A DNA stretch of 30,036 bases from an uncultured Gemmatimonadota bacterium (GCA_946480295.1 CAMLIT010000045.1:1-30036); one strand, 5' to 3'. Shown: positions 1 to 9,006, counted from the stretch's first letter. Notes: generated by a model from the sequence alone, not told the origin. Made by a program: numbers and translations.

Positions 1-514
1 CGAGCTCGAGCTGCAATCCGCGCTGCTCGTGCCGGAGCAGCCAGCGCTTGCGGCGCATCCCGCCCCCGTAGCCGGTGAGGCTGCCGTCCACGCCGATGAC
101 GCGATGGCAGGGGACGATGATGGCGATGCGGTTGTCCCCGTTGGCCCGGCCGACGGCGCGCGACGCCCCCGGTCGGCCGACGCGCGCCGCGAGCTCGCCG
201 TACGAGAGCGTCGTGCCGAACGGGATCGTCACGAGCTGCCGCCACACCTGCACCTGGAAGCCGGTGCCGTCGAGGACGAGCGGGAGCGTGAACGCCTCCC
301 GCTCCCCGGCGAAGTACTCCGACAGCTCGCGCTCCGCCTGGTCCAGGTACTGGTGGCGCCCCGGCGTGACGGGGGCGCGCAGCAGCGCCTCGACGCGCGC
401 GAGCTGCGTCGGCAGCAGCGGCCGATCCACGAACTCGCAGAGGGCCAGCCCGCGATCGTCGGCGACGGCGAGCATGGGGCCGAGCGGGGTGCCGATCTCG
501 CGCGACGACAGCAT
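1..514 (-). CDS. ogt: methylated-DNA--[protein]-cysteine S-methyltransferase (MGMT/Ogt type), 3' end outside window
   Basis: This is a suicide DNA-repair enzyme that moves the alkyl group from O6-alkylguanine (or O4-alkylthymine) to its own cysteine. The visible 171 residues start MLSSREIG. They show the family's N-terminal ribonuclease-like part, then the DNA-binding part with FQVQVWRQLVTIPFGTTLSYGELA, written here as the pieces VWRQL, IPFGTT and SYGELA. The active-site motif IVPCHRVIG is present with its Cys, followed by GYGGGMRRKRWLL, which is the usual end of the domain. The family is normally 160-190 residues, so only a few residues are missing beyond base 1. There is no AraC or Ada N-terminal domain in the part seen, so it is the short Ogt/AdaB form. 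The symbol is a family-level choice. It lies 55 bases downstream of the PKD lipoprotein gene on the same strand and could be read through from it. Confidence 0.93.
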   Translation of the reverse strand, partial: MLSSREIGTPLGPMLAVADDRGLALCEFVDRPLLPTQLARVEALLRAPVTPGRHQYLDQAERELSEYFAGEREAFTLPLVLDGTGFQVQVWRQLVTIPFGTTLSYGELAARVGRPGASRAVGRANGDNRIAIIVPCHRVIGVDGSLTGYGGGMRRKRWLLRHEQRGLQLEL

Positions 515-569
515 GGGAGAATGATGCGTGCGCGGAACGGCACCCGCCACTGGCGGCCCTGTGTGGCCG

Positions 570-2807
570 CTACAGCGCTCCGGCCAGCTGCAGGAGGATC
601 GCCGCCTCGTCGGCGGGGATCTTCTTGCCCGACTGCGCCTGCACCTCCTGGATGTACGCCTGCAGCGCGCCGGCGTTGCCCGCCGCGGCCGCGGCGAGCT
701 TGCTGCAGAGGGAGTTGGCGACGCCGGCGTTCGTCACCCAGCGCTGCGTCAGGTTGCTCAGGCTCGCCGCGGTCACCTGCACGTCGAAGCTGGTGCTCGC
801 CTGCGCGGCGTTCCCCGCGTTGTCCTTCGCCGTCGCCGAGTAGCTGTTGGTGCCGAGCGCGAACCGATAGGCATCGCCCGTGATGTTCGCGCACGTGCTG
901 CTGGCGATCCCCGACATCGCGTCGCTCGCCGTGCAGGTGATCGCGACCGTCTGGTCCACGGTGTAGGTGCCGACGTTCCCGGCGTAGGCGATCGTCGGCG
1001 CCGTCGCGTCACGCTTCACGCTCACCGTGCCGGTGCGCGAGCGCCCGGCGCCGGTCGTCTCCGTGCATTGCAGCGTCGTGCCCGGCGTATCGCTGCCGAT
1101 CGAGGCGGTGGCGCATCCCGCCGACGGCGTCGCGCCGGACGGGCCGTTGGCCGCGACGCTCCAGGCGACGGTGACCGTCGACGTGTACCAGCCGTTGAGT
1201 CCCATCGTCCCGCTGACCGTCGGCGTGACCGTGGGCGCGCTGTCGTCGCGCCTGATCGTCGCCGTGCGCGAGGCGGTGAGCCCCACGCCGTTGGTCGCCG
1301 AGCAGGTGAAGGAGGCACCCGCGGTGTTGCCGCTCACGGTGGCGGCGCCGCACCCGCTGGTGCTCGCCACGCCAGACTCGGGGTCGCTCTCGCTCCACGT
1401 GAGCGCGACGTTTGACGTGTACCAGCCGTTCTGACCGAGCGTCCCCGAGATCGTCGGCGTGATCACCGGCGCCGTCGTGTCGAGCGGGTCGCCGATGGTG
1501 ACGCTCGCCGACTGGGTGTCCTTCCTTCCACGACCGTCGTCGGCGGTGAGGGTGAGCGTGTACGTGCCCTTCGCCGCGAAGGTGTGGCTGGTGGGCAGCG
1601 TCGTGCCGCTCCCCGTCGTGCCGTCGCCGAAGTCCCACGTGTAGGTGAGCGGGTCGTCGTCGGCGTCGGTGGCGCTCCAGGAGAGCGCGAGCGCGGAGCC
1701 GGCGTGTCCGGCGTACGGGCCGCCCATCGAGACCGCGGGCGAGTGGTCCGCGCCAGGCGGGGTGAGTTGCCATTCCACGACGTGAACGCCCCCGTCGGGC
1801 ATCTTCAGCGATCCGAGCGCCACGTCCTGGTCGTTGATCGTCAGGATGAAGCTCTGCTGCTCACCCTCTTCGCTGACGTAGAAGACCCCCCCGTCGACCG
1901 TCCCGGCGCATGCGCGCGAGACCTGCCCCTCGCCGCACCAACCACCCCAGACGCCATCGTCGTTGATGGTGAATGGCAGTGCGTAACTGATCCCCGCTGG
2001 GAGCGCGATCGGCCGGACGCCCCCCGCCAGCGTCCAGGTGATCCCGACGCTCCCGTTCCCGTTGTGATACCCGACGGCGACGCCGTCGTCGTTGATGTCC
2101 TCGAGCACCCCTCCGCCGGCGTCGACCATGCCGGTCGCGGCGCTCCAGTAGAAGCCATGCTCCGAGTTGTCCGCCAGGGCGAAGTAGCCCACGACCTCGT
2201 CCTTGTCGTTCAACGACATGGCCGTGCTGAGATCGCCGCCCATCGTCCCCAGATCGACGAGATCTCCGCCTTTCTTCCAGAAGGCGGCATGAACGTGGCC
2301 GCTCGACGTGAACTGGCCGGCCGCGTCCCCAGCGGAATTGAGCGCGTATGCCCAGCCGGTCGACCCGCCCGGGATCGGCAGGTCGACGATCGTGCCGCCC
2401 GGCTCCGCGACGAACGGCACGAGCAGTTGGCCCGCTGCAGGCTGGCGCTGTCCGGCGATCTCCCCCGCATCGTCGATCGCGAAGACGGCACCCATCAGCC
2501 CATCGGGCCAGAGCTGCGGGCCCGAATTCATCTGCGCGCCATCCTGCGACACCCAGACGCGATGATAGCCCGTTGTAACGTCGTCGAACTCTCCGATGGC
2601 GACCCCCAGGTCGTTGAGGGCGCGCTCGTTCGCGCGAGTGCCGCCGGCAGGCGTCCCGAGGTCGATCGCGAATCCCGGAGCGACGGCGTCCCGGCTCGGC
2701 CCCTGCAGGCCGACCTGCCGGGTCGTCACCTGCGTGGGTGCGCGATCGCAGCCCGCGAGCGCGCCCGTCGTCGCGATGATCGCGAGAGCTCTCCAGCGTC
2801 GGTCCAT
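570..2807 (-). CDS. HAF-repeat / PKD-domain lipoprotein with Ig-like repeats
   Basis: This is a 745-residue exported protein of unknown role. The start MDRRWRAL is chosen over an in-frame ATG 69 bases upstream because GGAG sits just before it and it gives a clean lipoprotein signal (TGALAGC, Cys20). Residues about 47-332 hold at least six units of the form A-x-x-(I/L)-N/D-D-x-G-x-x-x-G (FAIDDAGEIAG, YALNSAGDAAG, DINDDGVAVG, TINDDGVWGG), matching the HAF family of extracellular repeats, which probably form a propeller. Residues about 355-440 are a PKD domain with WDFGDGTTGSG. Next come three related beta-sandwich repeats (about 445-677), two of which carry NGWYTS and paired cysteines. The last ~60 residues are helical (NLTQRW...EVQAQSGKKIPADEA) and look like a separate small domain. 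Such proteins are cell-surface or secreted. The substrate or partner cannot be read from the sequence. It lies 178 bases downstream of BTAD regulator 1 on the same strand. Confidence 0.9.
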   Translation of the reverse strand: MDRRWRALAIIATTGALAGCDRAPTQVTTRQVGLQGPSRDAVAPGFAIDLGTPAGGTRANERALNDLGVAIGEFDDVTTGYHRVWVSQDGAQMNSGPQLWPDGLMGAVFAIDDAGEIAGQRQPAAGQLLVPFVAEPGGTIVDLPIPGGSTGWAYALNSAGDAAGQFTSSGHVHAAFWKKGGDLVDLGTMGGDLSTAMSLNDKDEVVGYFALADNSEHGFYWSAATGMVDAGGGVLEDINDDGVAVGYHNGNGSVGITWTLAGGVRPIALPAGISYALPFTINDDGVWGGWCGEGQVSRACAGTVDGGVFYVSEEGEQQSFILTINDQDVALGSLKMPDGGVHVVEWQLTPPGADHSPAVSMGGPYAGHAGSALALSWSATDADDDPLTYTWDFGDGTTGSGTTLPTSHTFAAKGTYTLTLTADDGRGRKDTQSASVTIGDPLDTTAPVITPTISGTLGQNGWYTSNVALTWSESDPESGVASTSGCGAATVSGNTAGASFTCSATNGVGLTASRTATIRRDDSAPTVTPTVSGTMGLNGWYTSTVTVAWSVAANGPSGATPSAGCATASIGSDTPGTTLQCTETTGAGRSRTGTVSVKRDATAPTIAYAGNVGTYTVDQTVAITCTASDAMSGIASSTCANITGDAYRFALGTNSYSATAKDNAGNAAQASTSFDVQVTAASLSNLTQRWVTNAGVANSLCSKLAAAAAGNAGALQAYIQEVQAQSGKKIPADEAAILLQLAGAL

Positions 2808-2985
2808 GTCCGTCGCTCCGGTCGAGAAGGTGTCGGTCGTCAACCCCTGCCGGAGCGGAGGACCACAGCTCCTCATTCCCTCGAACCAGGGCGCGGATCC
2901 GGAAGCGGGCGGACAAAGCTGGGGCGCGCGCGATCGGCGGGGTGTCCCGAAAAAGGGGGACTTGACCGGCGGCGAAAAGCACGCG

Positions 2986-5409
2986 CTAGCGCAGCCCCAG
3001 GCTCGCGATCAGCGCCGCGTAGCGTGGATCCGATCGCAGCGGCCTGACGTCGGCCGAGCCCCGGAGTTCGCGCAGCGTCCCGAGATTCCATCGCGTCCGG
3101 CCGAACCAGTAGAACGCCGAGTCGCGCTGCCCCTGCGCGATGAACGTCTGCGCGATGTACAGGCCCATGAGCGCCGCGTCGGGACGGCGCTCCACCTTCG
3201 TCAGCAGGGCGCGCGCGCCGGCCGGATTCCCGCACCGCAGCTGCACGCCGACGAGCGCGATCATCATCAGCGAGTTGTCCGGGGCCAGCTCGTCGGCCCG
3301 GTGCTGGAGATCGTACGCTTCGGCGCACCGGTGCTGGCGAGCGCGGACGACCGCCCACCACGCGAGCCCACCGGGGTGGGTCGGATCCACCATGTCCTTC
3401 GGCCCGCCCTTCCCCCGCGCGCTCTTCACTCCGGCCCACGCCTCGATCCCCGCCTTCACCGACATCAGGGCATCGGACAGCGGATCCAGCTCGCTCGCGC
3501 GCCGGATCTCCCGCAGCGCCTCCTCCTTCCGCTCCTCGATGCGGAGGAGCATCGCGTACCAGTGATGCGCGAGCGCATTCCCCGGCTCCAGCCGGATGGC
3601 GCGCTGGAACTCGGCCTCCGCGCGGGGCCAGTCGTGAGCGTCGATGTAGACCCCGGCCATCGAGGCGTGCGCCTCGGAGGAGTTGCTGTCCACGGCCACC
3701 GCTCGTCGCGCCAGGGCGTACCCGCTGTCCATCAGCGAGGGTGGTCCGAAGCCGAGGCCGGCCTCGACGACGTACGTGTCCGACAGCCCCGCGTACCCCG
3801 CGGCGAAGGACGAGTCGAGCAGGATGACCTGCCGGAAGAGGGCGTTCGCCTCGCGCAGCGAAGCAGGGTTGCGGCTCCGGAAGGCGTCGCGCGCGCGCAG
3901 ATAGATCCCGTACACCACCGGATCGGTGCGTCGCGCCGCGGCCCCCGGGGGCGCCGTCAGCGCCGTGATCGACGCCTGGTGCCGGGCCACCGACTCCGCC
4001 ACGCGGATCTCGAGCCCCAGCAGGTCGCTCGTGTCGCCGTCGTACGACTCCGCCCAGAGCGCCCGCTCCCGCGCGGCGTCGAACATCTGGACGTGCACAC
4101 GCACGACGCGGCCGTCGCGCGTGATGCCGCCCTCCACCGCGCCATCGCAGTCGAGGGCGCGCCCGATCTCCGGGAGCGGCTTGCGCGCTCTCCGGTACTG
4201 CATCACCGACGTCCAGGAGATGACGCGCGGCCGCTCGTAGCGCGCCAGCTCGGTGATCGTCTCGTCGGTCAGCGCGTCGGCGACCGCCTCGAGCGAGGAG
4301 TCCCGCGACAGGTTCTCGATCGGGAGCACGGCCACGCAGCCGACGGTCGGTTCGGCCGTTCGCCCCCGACGCGCGGCGACGAGGAGGGCGAGGGCGACGA
4401 GAGCGGCACCCAGCGCACCGGAGGCCATGAGCCAACGCGGCCGCCGGAAGCGCCCTCCCCTCGAGGCGGATCCGGCCGAGCCGAGAGCTGTTTCGCCACC
4501 GCGATCGCCACCGCGATCGCCATCGCCGTCGGCTTCGCCGGCGCCGCCGCTCTCGCCATCGCCGTCGCGCTGGCCGTGGCCATTCGACATCGTCGCGAGG
4601 GCCACGACGCGCGCACTCGGCGGCATCACCGTGACCGAGACACCGTTCGACGCCACGGCCGTGCTCCCTGCCCCGTTGCTCCGCTGCTGCAGCTCGCGGA
4701 CGAGCGCCGTGATTCGCGGGTCAGGACCAGCCCCCAGCTCCTCGCGCACCAGGGCTTCGTGAATCCGCGCGTGCAGCAGCGCACTCGCCGGCTCTCCCGC
4801 GGCGGCCAGCGCACGCATCAATCCGAGCGCGGCGCCCGACGCCAGCGGATCGTGGGCCGCGAGCTTCCGCCACCAGACCGCCGCACCCGCGGGATCGCCC
4901 GCCGCATCGCGTCCGACCGCCATCCGCTCCAGGGCCAGCGCGTACCGCCGCTCGAGGCGATCGCGCTCGACGTCCAGCCAGCGCTCCAGCTCCGGCGACG
5001 CGTCGGAGACGTGAAATCCCTGGAGGACGGGACCGCGATGGAGCTCCAGCGCCCTCGCGGTCTCGCCCGCGTCCAGCAGCGACTCGAAGTCGAGGGCGTC
5101 GCACCGGACGAGCTCCGGGTCGAGAAGCAGCTGGTCGTCCCCGCGGCGGATCACGGCGTCCGGACCGAGGGTGCGCCGGAGGAAGTGCACCGCCTGGTTC
5201 AGGGCGTTCCGCGCGCGCTGCTCGTCGTACTCCGGCCAGAAGAGCGCGAGCAGCTCGTCCCGCGGCTGCCCGCCCCGATGCTGCGTGAGGGCGAGGTAGG
5301 CCAGCAGCGCGGCGCGCCGGGGCTGAGCGGCGATCGAGGTCAGCTCCTGGCCATCCGCGGCTGCCACGCGAAGCGGGCCAAGAACGCTCACTCGGATGCG
5401 TGGACTCAT
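2986..5409 (-). CDS. BTAD-type transcriptional regulator with membrane helix, TolB/FlgO-like domain and TPRs (paralogue 1)
   Basis: This 807-residue one-component regulator is probably anchored in the inner membrane. The start MSPRIRVSVLG is chosen because GGGAGGG lies just upstream; the longer in-frame version begins inside the upstream region. Residues 5-95 form the winged-helix DNA-binding domain (QPRRAALLAYLAL, RNALNQAVHFLRRTLG). Residues about 100-245 are the bacterial transcriptional activator domain (FHVSD, WLDVERDRL, VREELGAGPD). Residues 275-320 are a low-complexity Gly/Asp-rich linker encoded by short DNA repeats. Residues 327-346 form one transmembrane helix. Residues 357-480 resemble the TolB/FlgO-like domain seen in many such regulators (VAVLPIENLSRDSSLE, FDAARERALWAESYDGD). 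Residues about 495-800 are TPR-like helices. The layout resembles CadC-type membrane-bound regulators, with DNA binding in the cytoplasm and sensing in the periplasm. Its targets are not known. A paralogue lies at 9671-11980. Confidence 0.93.
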   Translation of the reverse strand: MSPRIRVSVLGPLRVAAADGQELTSIAAQPRRAALLAYLALTQHRGGQPRDELLALFWPEYDEQRARNALNQAVHFLRRTLGPDAVIRRGDDQLLLDPELVRCDALDFESLLDAGETARALELHRGPVLQGFHVSDASPELERWLDVERDRLERRYALALERMAVGRDAAGDPAGAAVWWRKLAAHDPLASGAALGLMRALAAAGEPASALLHARIHEALVREELGAGPDPRITALVRELQQRSNGAGSTAVASNGVSVTVMPPSARVVALATMSNGHGQRDGDGESGGAGEADGDGDRGGDRGGETALGSAGSASRGGRFRRPRWLMASGALGAALVALALLVAARRGRTAEPTVGCVAVLPIENLSRDSSLEAVADALTDETITELARYERPRVISWTSVMQYRRARKPLPEIGRALDCDGAVEGGITRDGRVVRVHVQMFDAARERALWAESYDGDTSDLLGLEIRVAESVARHQASITALTAPPGAAARRTDPVVYGIYLRARDAFRSRNPASLREANALFRQVILLDSSFAAGYAGLSDTYVVEAGLGFGPPSLMDSGYALARRAVAVDSNSSEAHASMAGVYIDAHDWPRAEAEFQRAIRLEPGNALAHHWYAMLLRIEERKEEALREIRRASELDPLSDALMSVKAGIEAWAGVKSARGKGGPKDMVDPTHPGGLAWWAVVRARQHRCAEAYDLQHRADELAPDNSLMMIALVGVQLRCGNPAGARALLTKVERRPDAALMGLYIAQTFIAQGQRDSAFYWFGRTRWNLGTLRELRGSADVRPLRSDPRYAALIASLGLR
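4440..4600. repeat. short degenerate GC repeats encoding the Gly/Asp linker
   Basis: Inside BTAD regulator 1 the + strand runs through near-repeats of gcgatcgccacc and gccatcgccgtcg. On the coding strand these give the G-D-G-E/D-G-D-G-D linker just before the transmembrane helix. The paralogue has an Ala/Pro linker at the same place and lacks these repeats, so the tract probably arose by local slippage after duplication. Confidence 0.55.
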
Positions 5410-5490
5410 CGAGCCCTCCCGCGGCCCGGCGCTCTCGTGCGCATGCGGCCAGCCGCGCACGGCGACCGGCAAGCGAGGGCCGCGAGTGAG

Positions 5491-5522
5491 CGAAGCTACA
5501 CCTTGCCCGCGCAGGCGCAATC
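5491..5522 (-). promoter_or_regulatory. probable sigma70-type promoter of BTAD regulator 1
   Basis: Read on the minus strand, this is GATTGCG, 14 bases, then GTGTAGCTTCG. A plausible -35 is TTGCGC and a plausible -10 is TAGCTT, 16 bases apart. Exactly the same two blocks with the same 14-base gap stand upstream of the paralogue at 12064-12095. The distances to the start codons are also nearly equal (82 and 84 bases from the inner edge), while the 14-base filler and the leader do not match. The block-wise conservation supports a real promoter or operator. It is equally possible that part of it is a binding site for the regulators themselves. Confidence 0.6.
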
Positions 5523-5559
5523 GGATTCTGGCCTGGGCCTGGCGCCCTGGCGCCAAACA

Positions 5560-6108
5560 TCAGAGGACGCTCGGCCTCCCCCGCCGCGTCGACGTTTGCC
5601 CTCGAGGCGCATGCCTCAACCATCCAGGCGGCCGCATGTATGTGGCTACGTCCACGCGCTTCGGCGCGAGGTCTCGCCAGACGGCCTTCACCGTGTGAAC
5701 GGGTCCCCAGGGCAGTCCCCACCAGCCATACGCCATCGACGCCACGAGCAGCACGTTCCGGTGCATCCGCCCGCGCCGATCCTCGGCCAGGTACGGCCCG
5801 ACCGGGATGAGCACCGAGACGACGAGGAGCGAGAAGGCGCACCAGTAGGTGACGAGCGCCGTGTCCCGCCGCACCCAGACGCCGCGGTATGCGGCGCCGC
5901 CGGCGCGGATCTCGTCCTCGTTATGCGTCAGCCACCGCAGCAGCTGCTCGCGGTCGCGTTCCCGGCGCTCGAAGTACGCGGGCCAGCCGAGAACGTTGGC
6001 TCCGAGGAACAGGACGAAGATGGCGCTCGCCCAGTCCGGATCCGGACGGACGAGGAGGAACGCCATCCACGCCGTGAACGCCAGCGCGGCCAGCGCGCGC
6101 AGCCACAT
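5560..6108 (-). CDS. small integral membrane protein, unknown function
   Basis: This is a 182-residue protein that I do not recognise. The start MWLRALAALA has GAGGAGG eight bases upstream. Three or four hydrophobic segments are visible: residues 3-20, 26-45 (ASAIFVLFLGANVLGWPAYF), about 88-108 (YWCAFSLLVVSVLIPVGPYL) and a shorter one near 120-135. Between the second and third is a charged loop (ERRERDREQLLRWLTHNEDE). The C-terminus is basic and probably cytoplasmic. It ends 150 bases before the start of BTAD regulator 1. The promoter of the regulator lies in that gap, so the two need not be one transcript. Confidence 0.75.
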   Translation of the reverse strand: MWLRALAALAFTAWMAFLLVRPDPDWASAIFVLFLGANVLGWPAYFERRERDREQLLRWLTHNEDEIRAGGAAYRGVWVRRDTALVTYWCAFSLLVVSVLIPVGPYLAEDRRGRMHRNVLLVASMAYGWWGLPWGPVHTVKAVWRDLAPKRVDVATYMRPPGWLRHAPRGQTSTRRGRPSVL

Positions 6109-6126
6109 GGTTCGCCTCCTCGACGC

Positions 6127-6639
6127 CTACTGCACGCGGCGCCACACCTCTCGCATGCGAACGCGCGCCACCTCACGGCCATTCTCGACCTCCGGGAAAT
6201 CGCTCTCGTGATACCAGCGATCGCCCACGACGCGGCAGGAGAACGTGATCTCGCGGCCGACGTAGCCGGGCACCGAGAAGAACTCGATGCGCTCGGTGTA
6301 GGTCGAGTCGGTCACGCGGTAGCTGCCGCCGCCGAAGCCGGTGTTCCGGTACGCGGCGAGCGAGTCCGCCACCGATTGCAGCGAGTCCGGGCCGGGCCGC
6401 TGGCCGACCCACGTGAAATGAGTTCCGGCGACCATCTTGATCTGCCGCCAGCCGGCGAGGTCCTCCGGTTTGCCATCCACCGTCAGCGACTCCATCGCCC
6501 AGGTACCCTGGACGGCGCAGCCCGAGCCGGATCCGTCCGCGACGGCACCGGGCATCGGCTGACGGACCTGCGGGCTCGCGACACACGGTAGCAGGAGAGC
6601 GACGACGGACGGCATGCACGTCTGTGAGATTCCCCTCAT
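6127..6639 (-). CDS. exported lipocalin-like protein, unknown function
   Basis: The gene encodes 170 residues. The start MRGISQTC is chosen because GGAGGAG lies directly upstream and it gives a signal peptide (PSVVALLLPCVASPQ). A longer frame opens at a GTG at 6891 that overlaps the stop of the next gene upstream, but it lacks a good ribosome site and would bury the signal peptide. The mature part has the pattern GTWAMESLTVDGK, then WRQIKMVAGTHFTWVG, then GGGSYRVTDSTYTERIEF. This resembles small lipocalin-like beta-barrels of the DUF4488 kind that bind an unknown small ligand. The family call is from memory of the motif and is tentative. It is followed 18 bases later by the small membrane protein gene, so these two are probably co-transcribed. 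Confidence 0.75.
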   Translation of the reverse strand: MRGISQTCMPSVVALLLPCVASPQVRQPMPGAVADGSGSGCAVQGTWAMESLTVDGKPEDLAGWRQIKMVAGTHFTWVGQRPGPDSLQSVADSLAAYRNTGFGGGSYRVTDSTYTERIEFFSVPGYVGREITFSCRVVGDRWYHESDFPEVENGREVARVRMREVWRRVQ

Positions 6640-6887
6640 GAGCTCCTCCGGGGTGGGCGAACGTTCGCTGACCACGAGCCGTGTCGCGTGCAGGGCTTCT
6701 CTCGGAGCGGTGCGGGCGCCGCACGCGTACGCGAGAGCGGAGAGGACGACGTACCGCGCCACGCCGCGAGAGGAACGGCGATTCTCGTCGACGGGGCTCG
6801 ACACGAAGACACCGCCATCCGGATGCGAGTTGGCTTCGGGAATGGCGCGATGCGGAGCCGCGCGCATCCCGTGCCGCCGCACGTCGC

Positions 6888-7442
6888 TCACGGCAAAACC
6901 TGAATGTCGCCACGCTGGATGTCGAAGATGCGGTCGTCCGGGATCAGCGACGCATCACAGTGGCTCAGCGCGATGGACTCGGTGCGCTCGACGAAGATGC
7001 TCGATGCCCGATCCGGTGACGGATCGCCCTCGCCATTGTCGATCGCGGTCAGGATGCCATATACCGTGTTGGTTCCGGCAGCGGTGGTCTCGTCTCCGAG
7101 CATCGCGAGTCGCGCCGTGCTGCCGTCCACGGTGAGGCAGAGGATCGTCCCATGGGCGAGGATCGACAGGCCGTCGGGCGTGAACCGCTCGAATTGCACC
7201 TCGCCTGACACGGAGCCATCGAGATGCTTCTCCGCGCTGACGGACACCTTGTTGAGGTTCCCGGCGGTCCCCACGACTTCCCAGTGTCCGACGAGAGACT
7301 GCACCACGGGATTCGGAACGTCGTCCCTGGACCACGTGGTGGATCCTTTCGTGCCGAGCGATCGCTCGGGACCCGCGGCGCAGGCGGCAAGGCTCAGGAG
7401 CAGCAGACTCCTGACGGCGATGGATGCTGACATGCTCTGCAT
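6888..7442 (-). CDS. small lipoprotein, unknown function
   Basis: The gene encodes 184 residues. The start MQSMSASIAV has AGGAGGT six bases upstream and gives a lipoprotein signal (LLLLSLAAC). An in-frame ATG 42 bases earlier has no such site. The mature part begins with a polar stretch, then VGHWEVVGTAGNLNKVSV, a beta-rich pattern with GSVSGEVQFERF, DGLSILAHGTILCLTVDG and STARLAMLGDE. This looks like a compact beta-barrel or sandwich. I do not recognise a named family. It sits between the hydrolase gene and the lipocalin-like gene on one strand, and all three products are exported. Confidence 0.75.
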   Translation of the reverse strand: MQSMSASIAVRSLLLLSLAACAAGPERSLGTKGSTTWSRDDVPNPVVQSLVGHWEVVGTAGNLNKVSVSAEKHLDGSVSGEVQFERFTPDGLSILAHGTILCLTVDGSTARLAMLGDETTAAGTNTVYGILTAIDNGEGDPSPDRASSIFVERTESIALSHCDASLIPDDRIFDIQRGDIQVLP

Positions 7443-7689
7443 GACGACCTCCTCGTTCAGGCTTCGGTGATCTGGCGGCATCACGTGACCGCCGGGCTAG
7501 GGACGATCGCGCCCCCTCGCCTGTTGACGGTGTAGCGGTGCGACGCGGAGAGCGTCGCGCCCTGCGCCGCGAGGAGCAGCACGCGCAGCATCATCGCGGT
7601 CAGCCGTGGCTCGCGTCGCATCGTCATGACGGCACCCCGCAGCTTCAGATGGTCGTATGGTCCAGTGAGCTGGACGCTCGCCGCCCGGA

Positions 7690-9006
7690 CTACCACAGGT
7701 CCGAAGCGTCTGGCCCTTCCGCCCATGTCACCAGGGCGTGCAGCGCGGCCAGGCGATCGTTGTCCTTGCCCGTGCAGTGGCCGTACTGGACACTGGCCGC
7801 CTGGCGACGGAACCATGCTCGGTCACCGGCAGCCATGAGGCGCTCCGAGTACACGGTGTCGCTCAGGGCCGCCGGCAGCGCGGGGTCCCGGTCCGTGTAG
7901 AGCGACAGCACGGGTACATGGAGCTCGCCCGTCGGTTCGTAGTACTGGGCCCAGTAGTGCTCGGCGTACCATCCGGGCGTGAAGTGCGGGAGCGCGGCGT
8001 TGATCTCCGCCAGCAGCCCCGGGTCGAGCGAGGCGCTCGTGTACGTGCTTCGGTCGACGGGAAGCTCACCATGTCCGCGCGCGACGATGTCGTCGATCTC
8101 GCGCGCGTGCCGCACCACCTGGTCTTCGATGGACGCCTCCAGCTCGGCGTCGCTCGCGAACGGGATCGGCGTCTCGTCGATCTGCGCGATCGCGCGCGCG
8201 CCGTCCATGTTCGCGAGCATTGCCCGGCGCGCCGGCAGGCGCACCGCGGTCATCAACGTGCCGCCCGGCGGCAGGGTCATGCTCAGCGCGCTCCCTGGCA
8301 GCACCCCGGGGTAGAAGAAGTCGAAGAGCGACCGCGTATCGATCATGTATCGAAAGCGGCTGTACGGCCCACCGAGGATGCCGCATTCGGACACGACGCC
8401 GTCGAACTGCGTCGGAAAGGACTCGGCGAGATCGATGGCGATCAGGCCGCCCATCGACTGGCCATACAGGTACACGTGCGTCGGCTCGCCGAACGCCTGC
8501 GCGAACAGATCGAGCAGCTCGTGGGTGCGCTGCGCCCCGTCCTTCACGGCCCAGCCGTTCTCGCTGTAGCTGGAGTACGCGACCGCATACCCGTGCGCGC
8601 CCACGCTGTCCTCGACGGCCGTTCGAGCGAGTGCGGCGACGGGAAGGGCGGGATCCACGTAGCCGTGCGCGACGATGACCAGTCGGTGGTTCCAGTTGTC
8701 GGGCAGGAGTAGCGTGTAGTACGCGCCGCCGCTCGTGCCGGAGATCTCCTGCACCCACATGCTCGGAAGAGCCGCTGCTACGGCATCCGATGCTGCCACC
8801 GGCGCGGAGTCGCGGTCCGGCGCCGTGAGGCGAGCCGGTGCGCGGCGATCGTCGACACTGGAGCACGCCGCCGTGATCAGGAGGACGCCGATGCACGCCG
8901 CGGCGCGAGCCCGCCCTCGAGCGGTTCTGCGAGCGTTGTCGCATGCACGGACATCGCGGGCGCCATCGCGGACATCGGACTGCCACCTGGTGATCGCGGG
9001 TCGCAT
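7690..9006 (-). CDS. alpha/beta-hydrolase lipoprotein
   Basis: This is a 438-residue exported serine hydrolase. The start MRPAITRW has GGAGGACAG directly before it. An unusually long basic n-region (about 38 residues) precedes the lipobox LLITAAC (Cys48), so a later start is possible, although none has a better ribosome site. The hydrolase fold shows the oxyanion motif HGYVD (residues 114-118), the nucleophile elbow GQSMGG with Ser184, an acid in LYTDRDPALP (Asp372 or Asp374) and a histidine in QYGHCTG (His410). An insert of about 150 residues between the elbow and the acid, rich in charged residues, is probably a lid or cap. The likely activity is ester or peptide hydrolysis in the periplasm or at the outer membrane; the substrate is unknown. 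Confidence 0.88.
   Translation of the reverse strand: MRPAITRWQSDVRDGARDVRACDNARRTARGRARAAACIGVLLITAACSSVDDRRAPARLTAPDRDSAPVAASDAVAAALPSMWVQEISGTSGGAYYTLLLPDNWNHRLVIVAHGYVDPALPVAALARTAVEDSVGAHGYAVAYSSYSENGWAVKDGAQRTHELLDLFAQAFGEPTHVYLYGQSMGGLIAIDLAESFPTQFDGVVSECGILGGPYSRFRYMIDTRSLFDFFYPGVLPGSALSMTLPPGGTLMTAVRLPARRAMLANMDGARAIAQIDETPIPFASDAELEASIEDQVVRHAREIDDIVARGHGELPVDRSTYTSASLDPGLLAEINAALPHFTPGWYAEHYWAQYYEPTGELHVPVLSLYTDRDPALPAALSDTVYSERLMAAGDRAWFRRQAASVQYGHCTGKDNDRLAALHALVTWAEGPDASDLW

Noticed and set aside
2944..2961. Short hairpin GTCCC...GGGAC with an A-run in the loop, between BTAD regulator 1 and the PKD lipoprotein gene.
   Set aside because: The stem is only five pairs and the A/T run is in the loop, not after the stem. 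It does not make a convincing terminator.
2596..6591. A 1331-codon open frame on the plus strand, and similar long frames elsewhere (12069-15116 minus, 25872-28322 minus, 12281-15031 plus, 25832-28324 plus).
   Set aside because: They lie opposite or out of phase with genes that have clear domains, are rich in Arg, Ala and Pro, and have no ribosome site. Very GC-rich DNA gives such shadow frames.
6640..6887. Upstream extension of the lipocalin-like gene to a GTG at 6891 that overlaps the previous stop.
   Set aside because: No ribosome site at the GTG, a strong one at 6639, and the extension would hide a good signal peptide. The 248 bases otherwise hold nothing I can name.
7443..7689. Possible small gene between the hydrolase and the small lipoprotein; palindrome TCACGTGA at 7481.
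   Set aside because: No frame with a plausible product or ribosome site. The palindrome is only eight bases and has no second copy, so I could not support it as an operator.
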